A DNA stretch of 51,856 bases from positions 1 through 51,856 of IMG/VR virus record IMGVR_UViG_3300025087_000092; one strand, 5' to 3'. Under the pieces are notes generated by a model that worked only from the letters and a program-made list of their open reading frames with translations, ran no database searches and was not told where the DNA came from. The stretch comes from a virus. Position 1 is the stretch's first letter; the number at the start of each line of letters is the position of its first letter. Both the position numbers and the translations under genes were made by a program. Shown in pieces: positions 32,285 to 41,724 of the stretch.

Positions 32285-32544
32285 TGAAAGAAGACACATT
32301 TAATAAGATTATTAAAGCTTGGCCATTAATAATAGCTGTTGTTGGTTTTATTGCTATTATTAGTGTTATGCAATATAGATTAACAGCTAATGAAACATTG
32401 GATTTTATAGATCATACAAAATTTAAAGAACAAATGATTATTAATAGAGAACTATTAATAAAAATTGAGAAAGATGTTGGTTATTTAAAAAATCATATAG
32501 ATAATTTTTTAGAGCAAACAAAAAGAAAGGAAACAAAACCATGA
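32284..32544 (+). CDS. Single-pass membrane protein with coiled coil, 86 aa (lysis cassette)
   Basis: One N-terminal transmembrane segment (AWPLIIAVVGFIAIISVMQY) followed by a charged periplasmic-type helix (NRELLIKIEKDVGYLKNHID). This fits an inner-membrane spanin (Rz-like) or a small type III holin. Its ATG shares the last base of the tailspike stop. It is followed by two more small membrane-type genes and a lipoprotein frame, so a lysis role is likely though not proven. Confidence 0.6.
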   Translation: MKEDTFNKIIKAWPLIIAVVGFIAIISVMQYRLTANETLDFIDHTKFKEQMIINRELLIKIEKDVGYLKNHIDNFLEQTKRKETKP

Positions 32545-32735
32545 CTACTATAATTAAAATTCTAACATTGGCCGCCAAAATATTTGGTGTTGTTGTTATG
32601 ATTGATTGGACAACTTTTTCACCTAAGTGGGGTGTAGCAATTTTTATGATTGCTTCTATTGCTAAAGATACAATAAATAGGATAGGTGATTATCTTGATG
32701 ATAAATTGCTAAATAATTCATTTAAAACATCATGA
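32541..32735 (+). CDS. Holin-like membrane protein, 64 aa
   Basis: Two hydrophobic segments (IKILTLAAKIFGVVVMI and WGVAIFMIASIA) and a charged C-terminus (RIGDYLDDKLLNNSFKTS) fit a class II holin. A ribosome site AAAGGA stands before its ATG, which overlaps the preceding stop by 4 nt. Confidence 0.55.
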   Translation: MTTIIKILTLAAKIFGVVVMIDWTTFSPKWGVAIFMIASIAKDTINRIGDYLDDKLLNNSFKTS

Positions 32736-32917
32736 ATTGGTTAATAACCATACCAAAAATTATATTAATGGCATTACAAATTTTTTATGAAGTTCTTCAA
32801 GCATTTAAAACTGCTAAAAATTATGAAGAACTTGAGCGTGCTAACAATGCTGTTCGTGATGCTATTAAACGGGTGCGGAACGACGGTGGAGTTAACGGAA
32901 TACAAAAGATTAATTAA
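32732..32917 (+). CDS. Small amphipathic protein, 61 aa, overlapping the lipoprotein frame
   Basis: A hydrophobic start (MNWLITIPKIILMALQIFYE) leads to a charged helix (KNYEELERANNAVRDAIKRV). It could be the inner partner (Rz-like) of the lipoprotein in the overlapping frame (32823), a gene layout known for Rz/Rz1 pairs. It starts 4 nt before the preceding stop (ATGA). Either this or the frame at 32823 could be dominant; both look coding. Confidence 0.5.
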   Translation: MNWLITIPKIILMALQIFYEVLQAFKTAKNYEELERANNAVRDAIKRVRNDGGVNGIQKIN

Positions 32918-33023
32918 TCATCCGCAATTCCCAGCCGCAGTTAATGCCGCACCAGAGTTTGTCGAGGATTGTCTTATTACTATAAATAAGTGGGAATGGG
33001 AAGCAAAAAGAAAACATGAGTAG
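32823..33023 (+). CDS. Outer-membrane-type lipoprotein, Rz1-like spanin candidate, nested out of frame
   Basis: From ATG 32823 the frame reads MKNLSVLTMLFVMLLNGC, a lipoprotein signal with lipobox LNGC, then GTTVELTEYKRLINHPQFPA. This is 66 aa in total. An upstream ATG (32787) would add 12 residues of basic leader. The gene starts inside the 32732 frame in another reading frame and extends past it, overlapping the next start at 33016 by 8 nt. Small lipoproteins overlapped with an Rz-type gene are outer-membrane spanins that fuse the membranes in the last step of Gram-negative lysis. The usual proline-rich stretch is short here. Confidence 0.65.
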   Translation: MKNLSVLTMLFVMLLNGCGTTVELTEYKRLINHPQFPAAVNAAPEFVEDCLITINKWEWEAKRKHE

Positions 33024-33582
33024 TAATTATTGGCTAACTACAGCACCAGCCGTTCGAGATACTACTAAGGAAAAGTTTCTCGTGACGGCTGGTGAAATTA
33101 AAAAATTAAATCATTATTTTGTGTTGCCAACATTTAGTATTGTTGGTGTTCCTTGGTATGGGGTTTCGCATGAAGTTGCACAATTTAATTATTCAGCAAC
33201 GCAACCATTTTCAGTTATTGACATCAGTGGATTTAGTTCTCAATTTTGTCCTTGTATTAAATGGCGCCATAATAATATAGTTTATCGCTATAAATTATGG
33301 GATGATGTAAATGAAATTTTACACGCGCCGCTCTATAATGCTGAAGAAATTGGTGCAAATTTTTGTATAGAAATATGGAATGTAGATGGAGTTGTTAATA
33401 TTAATTTATTGCAGGATAAATTAATAATAACAAGTATATTAACTATTCCTAATCCAATAAATCAAACTGGTCAAATTCTTGAATGCAGTTCAAGTCCAAT
33501 AATTATCGCAGATTTATTTTTTAATGTTCCGTTTAATTTACCTCAAACACTTAACCCAAGCCAATATTGGCTAAATAATTAA
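33016..33582 (+). CDS. Hypothetical tail-region protein, 188 aa
   Basis: Not recognised. Beta-rich with tryptophans (MSSNYWLTTAPAVRDTTKEK, FCPCIKWRHNNIVYRYKLWD, and a final LNPSQYWLNN). It lies between the lysis cassette and a second tailspike, with 1-nt spacing to the next gene, so it is most likely a virion accessory or fibre-attachment protein. Confidence 0.55.
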   Translation: MSSNYWLTTAPAVRDTTKEKFLVTAGEIKKLNHYFVLPTFSIVGVPWYGVSHEVAQFNYSATQPFSVIDISGFSSQFCPCIKWRHNNIVYRYKLWDDVNEILHAPLYNAEEIGANFCIEIWNVDGVVNINLLQDKLIITSILTIPNPINQTGQILECSSSPIIIADLFFNVPFNLPQTLNPSQYWLNN

Positions 33583-33583
33583 T

Positions 33584-36262
33584 ATGCCAGCCAGCGATCA
33601 AGATATTGTAAAAGGTGTAGATTTTACCGGTATTCCGCAAGCAAATGCTGCGTTGTTAAATCAACATGTTGATGAAGCTGATGTAGCTGCTGATAAAGGT
33701 TTAATTGTAACTACAACAGACACTGCTGAAGAAGTTCCAGATTTGCCTGATGTTGTTACATATTCTAAATTTAAGCGTTATATTTGGCGCAGAATTCCGT
33801 TTAATACGCTTGCTGATCAACAACCAAGACTTTATACTTGGGATGATAATGCTGCTGTTGATCCAATATTAAGTCAGTGGGCTTTACTTAATCAAAGTGA
33901 AATAGCTTTAATGGTTGCTGATGAAGTTGATGCTTATATTGAGTCAGGCGTTTTACCGGTTCCTGATAAAAGTGTAACGCCAAGAAAAACAAATTTTGAT
34001 TACGAAATAACTGGCTGGGGTGATACAATAAGACTTGCTGGAAAGTTACCAGTTTTTGATATTATTATCAAAAAACCAATTTTTGATCCTAGAGCATTTG
34101 GAGCGTTTGATGATGGCACAGAACCTGTCGGTGGAAATTCTGCTGCATTTAGACGTGCAATTTATGCTGCTGCTGCGGCTGGTGGAATAATAAAAGTTTC
34201 ATCTGGGTTATATATTATTGATCTTCACGATGAAAATGAAGTCTATGGTGTAGATGAAAGCACTCCTTATATGCCAACTATTGGTGGAGTTGCCTGTTGT
34301 TATCAAGATAGAAATCCATCAAAAGGCGGTTTAGGTGCTAAACTAGCTTGTTTTGCAATACCATTGCTTGATAATACAATTTTAACATCAGATGGTGGCG
34401 CAATATTGCAAATTAAAGCTAATACAATACCAGCTAATAATGTTATTGATAATATTATTTTTACTGCTCGTGGTAGAATAAATGTTATCATTGAAAACTT
34501 AATAATGGACGGTAATTCTGATGTTCAAGCATTGCGAAGAAATAATGCTGCATATCCAACTTTTACTGTTGTAGATGGAAACGGAGATAAATGGGTTGCA
34601 CTTGGTAATAAATCTATTTTACGCTATTGCACATTTAGAAATACAGTTGGTCTTGCAATGCTTACCAGTGCTAATACAATAGTTGACTATGTTCCTTGTT
34701 TGACTCTTGATTATGGTCGCAGTGAAATGTTTGCTGTTGCTTGTGTTAGTGATAATGAAATTTATGGTAATAAGTTTGATAAACTTTTTACTGCTGGTAT
34801 AGCTGTTTCTGGGTCAAAAAACAAAATTTATAATAATGAATTTTCTAATGTTTTAGGTATTAATGTTGGTTTAAGCCATCCGCGTTTTTCTAGTTTATCA
34901 AACAATAATATGGCTTATTGGCTTGATTATAAATTTAATCCACAAACTTATTATAGAGGTTATAATGTTGGAACAATATTAGCTTTAAATAAGCCTTTCT
35001 TTGGTAATGGTTTAACTGATGCACAACTAGCTTTGTTAGAAGCTAATGATAATTTTCTTGATTCTGCTTGGAATTATTGGGTTCTTGAGAATGTTATTGA
35101 AGGAAATATATTTAAGAATTTTGGCTGGCATGCAGTTAATCTTGAATTTTCTGCCGGAACTGTTGTTAAAAATAATACATTTAGATATGGAGTGCCAAAG
35201 TTACTTCGTGTGCCAACAGGTTTAACTAATTTTAATTATCCAGATGGCGAAAGTTCAATATTTAAATATACAGGTATGGATTGTGTTGTTGGCAGTGGTG
35301 TTAATATTGATATAACTATTGATAGTAATACAATTTTTATGTCAAATGAAAATCGTATTAATGGCACATATGATGATGATTTAAAATATAATAGCGATCC
35401 GTTTAGGCGACCAATTAGACCATTTGTTTTACGTGGCTATAACTATTTGTTTGGTTTTAAATTATCTCAGCCAGCGGCTGAATATCAAGAACAACGAAGT
35501 CAAGAATGTATTTGCATAACAAATAACATAATTAAGCCGGCTGTAAATAGAAGTGCAACTACGCTTGATTCTGGTTATGAAGCGCAAGCAATAGAATTGT
35601 TTGGTATTGCATATCCAAATACTAATAATAATGCTGTAGAATCACCATATTATCGTGGTGGTGCTTGCAGTATGAATGCATGTAATAAAGCTGTAACAGA
35701 ATTTGAGCTTAATGAATTATTGCCAATGTTTAATGTTGGTTTAAGACTTTGTTTCAAGGGCTCAGGGCGATTTATTAATAAAAATTTTGATCCACTCGTT
35801 GATCCAAATAGTCAAGAATATCAAACTGTATATCGTAATACACCAACCAATTATTATGGCACAAGACGCAGAACAATTCGCCAATTAATCTTGCGACGTA
35901 ATGCAATGTGGCAGATAGACTGTAATATTAAAATTACAAAATCTGATGATGCTGCATATTTAGCACATATAGCTGGACAGATTCATTTTAAATACACAGC
36001 AGCAGCTTTTGAATATAATAATGAAATTAGTTTGCTTGATTTTCGTGATGGTTGCATTGAGTTTTTGCCAGTTCATGATGGATTATTGCCAGGTAATTTA
36101 TATGCTAATCACACCAATCAACTTACACCAGCTTATCGTGGTGGAATAAATGTATATTATAGTCCATATGTTGTAGATGAGTATGGTTGCACTAGCAATA
36201 CTGTAGTTTCTATGAATAACAATCTTGTTATTGATTTTCAATGGAACATTAAGGAGGTATAA
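33584..36262 (+). CDS. Second tailspike, pectate-lyase-type beta-helix, 892 aa
   Basis: The N-terminal 100 residues (VKGVDFTGIPQANAALLNQH, KFKRYIWRRIPFN) look like a virion-anchoring head. A beta-helix of the pectate-lyase superfamily then begins with FDPRAFGAFDDGTEP and AIYAAAAAGGIIKVSSGLY near residues 167-212, and continues through Asn-rich rungs (NEIYGNKFDKLF, KNKIYNNEFSNV). The C-terminal part is beta-rich. Such spikes bind and often cleave surface glycan. Unlike the 27131 tailspike it has no signal peptide, and its base composition matches the rest of the genome. Confidence 0.8.
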   Translation: MPASDQDIVKGVDFTGIPQANAALLNQHVDEADVAADKGLIVTTTDTAEEVPDLPDVVTYSKFKRYIWRRIPFNTLADQQPRLYTWDDNAAVDPILSQWALLNQSEIALMVADEVDAYIESGVLPVPDKSVTPRKTNFDYEITGWGDTIRLAGKLPVFDIIIKKPIFDPRAFGAFDDGTEPVGGNSAAFRRAIYAAAAAGGIIKVSSGLYIIDLHDENEVYGVDESTPYMPTIGGVACCYQDRNPSKGGLGAKLACFAIPLLDNTILTSDGGAILQIKANTIPANNVIDNIIFTARGRINVIIENLIMDGNSDVQALRRNNAAYPTFTVVDGNGDKWVALGNKSILRYCTFRNTVGLAMLTSANTIVDYVPCLTLDYGRSEMFAVACVSDNEIYGNKFDKLFTAGIAVSGSKNKIYNNEFSNVLGINVGLSHPRFSSLSNNNMAYWLDYKFNPQTYYRGYNVGTILALNKPFFGNGLTDAQLALLEANDNFLDSAWNYWVLENVIEGNIFKNFGWHAVNLEFSAGTVVKNNTFRYGVPKLLRVPTGLTNFNYPDGESSIFKYTGMDCVVGSGVNIDITIDSNTIFMSNENRINGTYDDDLKYNSDPFRRPIRPFVLRGYNYLFGFKLSQPAAEYQEQRSQECICITNNIIKPAVNRSATTLDSGYEAQAIELFGIAYPNTNNNAVESPYYRGGACSMNACNKAVTEFELNELLPMFNVGLRLCFKGSGRFINKNFDPLVDPNSQEYQTVYRNTPTNYYGTRRRTIRQLILRRNAMWQIDCNIKITKSDDAAYLAHIAGQIHFKYTAAAFEYNNEISLLDFRDGCIEFLPVHDGLLPGNLYANHTNQLTPAYRGGINVYYSPYVVDEYGCTSNTVVSMNNNLVIDFQWNIKEV

Positions 36263-36264
36263 TT

Positions 36265-37569
36265 ATGTTATTTTCACGTGATAATAAAATTCAAGTTGAA
36301 TTAGCTAGACTTACTTCAAGTTTTGATTTAGTTGATAAATATACAATTTGGCATGATGGTGTAGTTGCGCCAAATGGTGTAAACAATCTTCGATGGACTA
36401 CTTTTGGCGGCGGATTTGGTATATCTGGTGGTTCTAGTATATTTACATTAGTTGCTATTGTTAAATATGATCCTTATCCGCCCGGTAAATATACAACTAT
36501 TCCGTATCAAGCTCATATTTTTGGTTATAAGGCTAATACAGGTATTGAGTTTGGTATTAATCCAGATGTTACTAATTTTGCACTTGGGCATCCAGAACAA
36601 ATTGAAGATGCTTATGGACAACAAGTAATATTTGGTAATGCAACAAATCAAGCACCTGGATTTTTGCCTTATGTTAATTTGTGGCAAAATCAATCAAATC
36701 AAGAATGGGCTTTTGTTGTAATACAACAAAATGGAAATAAGCAGCGAATTTTTGTTAATGGTTTAAGTGCTGGTGATTTAACTATTAATCCTGAGCCTGT
36801 GACTGGTGTTGAATCTGTTGGACCAAATATACACAGCTACGCGCCATCAGTTACAAATCAAGATTGGGATGCTTCATCTAGCGGTGTTTATTGGGGAATG
36901 AGTCGTTTTGCTATGTTAATGGGCTTTAGTAGAATATTAACTAAGCAGGAATTATTTGATATTTATGCAATGTGTAAGTATGGCAAAGGTTATGCAATTA
37001 GTAGGCAAAATCTTGAAATTATGTGGTTAGGCCGACGTGATTCAATAACTGCTGCTGATATTCAAACTATATTTATTGATAAGCGTAAAGTTACTGTTGA
37101 TCCTGTAACTGATATTTTTTCGACGACTGCTGTGCAACCGCATGGATTTTCTGATGGAGATCGTGTAGCTTTTACATCAGATGGAACATTGCCTGATCCT
37201 GTTGTAGCTGAACGCACTTATTTTGTTAATGTATTAGGCACATTAAATACATTTAAAATTTATCTAACTGAAGCACTTGCTCTTGCTGGTGCAGGTGGAG
37301 AAATTAATATAACTAATGTTGGAATTGGTAATCATTGTTGTGCAGAATATTCTACATGGCGCACAGAAATTCCTGATTTATCTGGACATGCAAGACATGG
37401 TAGGCTTTATACACCAAAATATGATTGGGAATTATTAATTGGTGGTTTAAGTATTGATTCTGGATTTTATTATCCTCGATTTTGGAAAGATGATAATTTA
37501 CATTATGATGGTAGTGCATATAATAATCCAATTATGGAAATTCCTAGTTATGGAGTTAGCTTCTCATGA
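36265..37569 (+). CDS. Tail protein with LamG/ConA-like lectin domain, 434 aa
   Basis: A perfect Shine-Dalgarno sequence AAGGAGGT lies 6 nt before the ATG. The N-terminal half is a laminin-G/concanavalin-like sandwich: IFTLVAIVKYDPYPPG, WAFVVIQQNGNKQRIFVNG, and the typical ending FSRILTKQELFDIYAMCKYG. The second half has the repeat-like ADIQTIFIDKRKVTVDPVTD and a long strand-rich end. It may recognise carbohydrate at the tail tip and follows the second tailspike by 2 nt. The C-terminus overlaps the next start as ATGA. Confidence 0.65.
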   Translation: MLFSRDNKIQVELARLTSSFDLVDKYTIWHDGVVAPNGVNNLRWTTFGGGFGISGGSSIFTLVAIVKYDPYPPGKYTTIPYQAHIFGYKANTGIEFGINPDVTNFALGHPEQIEDAYGQQVIFGNATNQAPGFLPYVNLWQNQSNQEWAFVVIQQNGNKQRIFVNGLSAGDLTINPEPVTGVESVGPNIHSYAPSVTNQDWDASSSGVYWGMSRFAMLMGFSRILTKQELFDIYAMCKYGKGYAISRQNLEIMWLGRRDSITAADIQTIFIDKRKVTVDPVTDIFSTTAVQPHGFSDGDRVAFTSDGTLPDPVVAERTYFVNVLGTLNTFKIYLTEALALAGAGGEINITNVGIGNHCCAEYSTWRTEIPDLSGHARHGRLYTPKYDWELLIGGLSIDSGFYYPRFWKDDNLHYDGSAYNNPIMEIPSYGVSFS

Positions 37570-38531
37570 GCTTAATAAATATTATAACTAATTTTGCTAC
37601 TGATATAGGTGCAGATGTTGTTGAAAATCGCGCTGCACTCATTACATTAGCAAATCGTGCAGCATTAGAAATTTATGACTCTAGTGATTTACCTGGGTCA
37701 TTGATGGAAATTGTTGCAAGTGTTAATCAAGATAGACTTATATCTTTACCATCTTATATGCGTAATATTCGAGCCATTCGTGAATATTATGCTTTTGATA
37801 AGATTAATCTTGTTGATATGCGACCTCGTTATAATTATGAAGCATGGAATCAAATATGGAATAAATGGAGGCTTCGTTCTAATAGTCCCATAAAAGTTGA
37901 TATAACAAATGCTTCAGTAATTAAAATATATGCAGGTGCTATTGAAATTAATTCACCTGTTATAAGTATTATTGGATCAACAACAAACAGTAATAAACTA
38001 CTTGAACAAATCGTATTATCTATATCTGATTCGCATTATGATGCTGTAAATAATTGTTGGGTTACTATTAATGCGTGGACATCAATTGCATGTATTGTTA
38101 AAAATATAACCAATACTTATAATATAATTATTCGTGATATAAATGATATTGAATTAGCTATAATTGATAATGATAAACTTTCTTCAAGCTATATTATTGT
38201 TGATGTATCTGCCTTACCAACTACAGTGCAATCTAACACTGGTAGTATGTATGTAGAAATATTATATAAACGTCAATTTGATTCATTTATTAATGATGCT
38301 GATGAAGTTCTTAATAATCAGTTTGATAATGCAATTATAGCTAAAATGGCTGAAATTTGGACTACAACGCATCCTGGTGAAGAAAAACGTGCACTTTTAC
38401 ATTATCAAAAATCAAATCAATTAGCAAATCAAAAAATAGTTGATGTTAGTGGTCCAACACAAAAAGAATTTACAGCTGAACCTGTAGTTGGTTATATGAT
38501 GAGTCAACGCTTTCCATTTAATGAACGCTGA
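37566..38531 (+). CDS. Tail tube A-like adaptor (gp11-type), 321 aa
   Basis: N-terminal helices (NIITNFATDIGADVVENRAA, LANRAALEIYDSSDLPGSL) and a mid-section with RLISLPSYMRNIRAIREYY agree with the adaptor that sits under the portal in T7-like tails. It is followed at once by a gp12-like nozzle protein, the usual order. An inserted beta region (residues about 110-230) makes it longer than T7 gp11 (196 aa). Confidence 0.6.
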   Translation: MSLINIITNFATDIGADVVENRAALITLANRAALEIYDSSDLPGSLMEIVASVNQDRLISLPSYMRNIRAIREYYAFDKINLVDMRPRYNYEAWNQIWNKWRLRSNSPIKVDITNASVIKIYAGAIEINSPVISIIGSTTNSNKLLEQIVLSISDSHYDAVNNCWVTINAWTSIACIVKNITNTYNIIIRDINDIELAIIDNDKLSSSYIIVDVSALPTTVQSNTGSMYVEILYKRQFDSFINDADEVLNNQFDNAIIAKMAEIWTTTHPGEEKRALLHYQKSNQLANQKIVDVSGPTQKEFTAEPVVGYMMSQRFPFNER

Positions 38532-40140
38532 ACATAATCAATTTGCATTTAACGGAGGCATGAATTTATTCAATGCAGATTCATCTCTTGCTGAGAATGA
38601 ATACGCTATTGGAATAAATATTCGTGTGCGTGATAACACTGTTTATCCAATACTTAATCCACATGAATTTCGTTATTTACCACAAGGTAAACGGCAAGGA
38701 TTATATGCAGTTGGTTCAATATTGATTATATTTATTGATGGCCAAGCATATTATAAATTATCTACTGGTTTGGTTTGGTATAATGTCATTAATTTACAAC
38801 TTGATTCAACTGTTGATTATATTTATGGTTGTGCAGTTCCAACATCATTTAATAATTTTACTCGTTTACTTGAAACTAGTGGCGAATCTAACAGTGGTAT
38901 TAAATTAGGCACAACAACTAATTCTGGCCTTCCTGGTGCGTTTGTTGTTCAAGATGGCATAAATCAACCATGGATAATTTATCCAAATGGTGCAGCAAGA
39001 GTTTTACATACTTATACCGAATGGATGCTAACTGATCGTGAGTATGTTCCTATTGGAAAACAAATGATGTTTTTCAAGGGCATTTTATATATTGTTGCGC
39101 CAGACAATAAGTCATTTTATCGTTCTGTAAGTGGCAGACCGCTTGATTTTGTTGTTAATATTGATGCATCCGGTTTTAAAGGTGGTGATGCAACAACTAC
39201 AAGTCATTCAGTTGATTATAATGCTATTACTTGCATTACTTCACTTAATAATGATAGTTTTTTAGTAGCAACTGCATTTGCTTGTTATTCAATTACGCCA
39301 AATTATGATAACCAAATATTTGGTGAGCCTACATTTGATCAAGCTAGTATGATTTCTGCTGGAGTAGTTAATCAAAATTCATTCATTGAAATTCTTGGTG
39401 ACTATGCATTTATTGATTATGAAGGCTTAAAATCATTTAATGCTGTTTCTCAAGTAACCATGGAAAATAAAATTAATGTATTTTCAATGCTTGTTAGTAA
39501 ATTGTTTGCTGGTATTGTTCAAGATGTTTGTTGCGCTGCTACATTTGATAGTAGTGCATTATTTAGTTTAAAAACTACCTATGGTTATTGCATATTAATT
39601 TATGATTTGCTTGCACAAAAATTTGTGTCTATTGATATAACTGAAGCAGTTCAAATTAAACAGTTTGCAGTTATTTATACTGAAAGTGAACGAAAAATTT
39701 ATGCAATAACTGCAAGTAAATTATTTGAATTGTTTGGCGATGCTGAATCATTTGCTACGCCTGTTATATTTACTCGTGCTTTTATAGCTACTAATTCAAA
39801 TAGTCAAAAGCCATTAGAACAAAAGTCAGCACAATTAACTACATTCTTTTCAGATAGTAATAGTGATAGCACTGTAGTAGCTGCTGAAGTTGTTGATGAA
39901 AAACAATACAGCGCTAGAATAAGTAAACAACTTCGTCAAACTCTTAATGGAATTTTGTTTCCTGTGGCACCGCCAGTTTTTACAAATTCTAATAAAATAT
40001 TGCAAGCAATTAATTTTGTTTTTATGGAGACTTTGAGAGGTTATAAAGTTTCATATATGATAACATGGTATAATGATGCAAGATTAATTGGTTTTTCAAT
40101 AACGGCAGGAGCAGAAAAAACAATCAGTAATAATATTTAA
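38521..40140 (+). CDS. Tail tube B/nozzle-like protein (gp12-type), 539 aa
   Basis: Begins FAFNGGMNLFNADSSLAENE and AIGINIRVRDNTVYPILNP, the pattern at the start of podovirus nozzle proteins. Repeated beta blades follow (YAVGSILIIFIDGQAYYKLS, MMFFKGILYIVAPDNKSFYR, ITCITSLNNDSFLVATAFAC), consistent with the beta-propeller of gp12 that caps the tail tube. Overlaps the adaptor gene by 11 nt. Confidence 0.7.
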   Translation: MNAEHNQFAFNGGMNLFNADSSLAENEYAIGINIRVRDNTVYPILNPHEFRYLPQGKRQGLYAVGSILIIFIDGQAYYKLSTGLVWYNVINLQLDSTVDYIYGCAVPTSFNNFTRLLETSGESNSGIKLGTTTNSGLPGAFVVQDGINQPWIIYPNGAARVLHTYTEWMLTDREYVPIGKQMMFFKGILYIVAPDNKSFYRSVSGRPLDFVVNIDASGFKGGDATTTSHSVDYNAITCITSLNNDSFLVATAFACYSITPNYDNQIFGEPTFDQASMISAGVVNQNSFIEILGDYAFIDYEGLKSFNAVSQVTMENKINVFSMLVSKLFAGIVQDVCCAATFDSSALFSLKTTYGYCILIYDLLAQKFVSIDITEAVQIKQFAVIYTESERKIYAITASKLFELFGDAESFATPVIFTRAFIATNSNSQKPLEQKSAQLTTFFSDSNSDSTVVAAEVVDEKQYSARISKQLRQTLNGILFPVAPPVFTNSNKILQAINFVFMETLRGYKVSYMITWYNDARLIGFSITAGAEKTISNNI

Positions 40141-40145
40141 TATTT

Positions 40146-40529
40146 ATGCCTGTAGCACCACTAAGATTATCATTTGATGCAATGCTTCCGACAGCAGAAA
40201 TTTGGTTTGCAAACGCTGCTGCTTGGAATGCATACTGGACACGAGCTTACGTTACAATAACGGCTGCTAATTTACCATTAGCAACATTGACTGATGCTGG
40301 TGTTGTTAAAAAAGCTGCAAAAGGCACTGATTTTATTAATACTGTTCATACAGTAGCACCAATACGCATCTTATCTGATCAAGATGGTGATGGAATTGAT
40401 GAAGAATATTATGTAGTTTCTGCACAAGATGCTGCAATGATTACAAATTGGGCTGCAAAAATTGAGTCATTAAGTGCAAATTATGCAGCCTTGAAAACTG
40501 CATTTGAAACTGCTGGAGTAATTGGATGA
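40146..40529 (+). CDS. Hypothetical virion protein, 127 aa, with EF-hand-like loop
   Basis: The segment RILSDQDGDGIDEEYYVVS contains DxDxDGxDxE, a calcium-binding loop like those of EF-hands and dockerins. The start (RLSFDAMLPTAEIWFANAAA) and end (AAKIESLSANYAALKTAFET) are helical. It lies between the nozzle and ejection genes, so it could be a small tail component whose assembly or release depends on calcium. The binding role is inferred from the loop only. Confidence 0.6.
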   Translation: MPVAPLRLSFDAMLPTAEIWFANAAAWNAYWTRAYVTITAANLPLATLTDAGVVKKAAKGTDFINTVHTVAPIRILSDQDGDGIDEEYYVVSAQDAAMITNWAAKIESLSANYAALKTAFETAGVIG

Positions 40530-40888
40530 ATCCAATAACGCTTGAAGATATTGTTAAGTTTGTTCTGGCTAATCGTCGCGGAAAAGTATTTAAAAATTGG
40601 TCAGAATTAGAGATTGCATGTCATGTGCATCGTTGTATGAAAAGCAAGACTGTAGCTATAGTAACTGCTGATGAAAACAATGATATTATTGGAGTTGCTA
40701 CAGCATTATTACTTAATTGTTATACAATGCACATTGATAATATACTTACAATTAAGCGAGGCTTGATTCCATTTTTTATTCGTATATTACGAATAAATTA
40801 TCCTGAAGTAACTAAAATACAGGGAGTAAGAAAATTTAAGAATAATATAGTTCATTATGATATTAACAAATTAGCGAAAGCAATATAA
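40526..40888 (+). CDS. GNAT-like ejection-module protein, 120 aa (gp13-type)
   Basis: The strand-helix order (TVAIVTADENNDIIGVATAL, YTMHIDNILTIKRGLIPFFI, YPEVTKIQGVRKFKNNIVHY) resembles the acetyltransferase-like small protein encoded after the tail tube genes in many podoviruses, in the position of T7 gp13. Whether it has any enzymatic role is unknown. Its ATG overlaps the preceding stop by 4 nt. Confidence 0.55.
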   Translation: MNPITLEDIVKFVLANRRGKVFKNWSELEIACHVHRCMKSKTVAIVTADENNDIIGVATALLLNCYTMHIDNILTIKRGLIPFFIRILRINYPEVTKIQGVRKFKNNIVHYDINKLAKAI

Positions 40889-40889
40889 T

Positions 40890-41723
40890 ATGGCACTTAA
40901 TGATCCGCCAGCACCAGCTACTAGTGAAAGCACAGAACAAATGATGCAAGCATATCGGGATTATCTTCCTGATATTTTGCGTATAACAGCCAATAATATT
41001 TTACCGATGGAGCAAGCTAAACTATCTGGTAGTGAAGCTGTGTCTCCAGGTTATGCTAAATTAAGCACTGATTTATTTGGTGAATATGGTCCACAACTTG
41101 CTAAGATTGGTAGTGATATTATTAAACAACAAGCTAACGATCAAGCATTGAGTGATTTATCTGTAGTTAGCGGACCAGGTCGTCAACTTGTTAATGAAGC
41201 TTTAACAACTGCAAAAGCTGCTGATCCAGAATATTATAATGTAAGAGAAGCTGCTGGTAATAAATTAAGTGCTTTGCTAGGTTCTATTAATCCAACTGGT
41301 GGTCTTGATGCTAATGAAACTGAAGCAGTTACTCGTGGACTTGCACAAGAGAATACACGCCGCGGAGTTGCATTTAATCCATCACAAACTAATACAGTTG
41401 CAAATGCAATGCAGTTTGGTAATGCTGCAATGGCTAAAAAAGAGAAAATTGGTAATATTCTTAATGCAACAACAAGCACAGCTCCAGCATTAAAGAGTGG
41501 CATTGATGTATTTCAAGTTGCAACAGGAAAGCCTAGTTATGCAAATCTTGGTGATACTAAATTTACTGGTGTTACTCCAGTAGGTAGTTCAACAGAACAA
41601 TTCGGTGGTAATTTATTAAATAATATAGCAACATTACAAGGTCAAAAGAATCAAATTAATGCAGATAGACGTGATTCAATAGATAGAATTCATGAAGGAT
41701 TTGCTGCAGTTGGATCATTATAA
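40890..41723 (+). CDS. Internal virion/ejection protein (probable), 277 aa
   Basis: Polar, helical, Ala/Asn/Gly/Gln-rich and lacking cysteine (ELYGEYGPQLAKIGSD-like region; LAQENTRRGVAFNPSQTNTV; QFGNAAMAKKEKIGNILNAT). That composition and the position before two similar proteins and a giant one fit the T7 gp14-type ejection proteins. Function by context only. Confidence 0.6.
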   Translation: MALNDPPAPATSESTEQMMQAYRDYLPDILRITANNILPMEQAKLSGSEAVSPGYAKLSTDLFGEYGPQLAKIGSDIIKQQANDQALSDLSVVSGPGRQLVNEALTTAKAADPEYYNVREAAGNKLSALLGSINPTGGLDANETEAVTRGLAQENTRRGVAFNPSQTNTVANAMQFGNAAMAKKEKIGNILNATTSTAPALKSGIDVFQVATGKPSYANLGDTKFTGVTPVGSSTEQFGGNLLNNIATLQGQKNQINADRRDSIDRIHEGFAAVGSL

Positions 41724-41724
41724 T

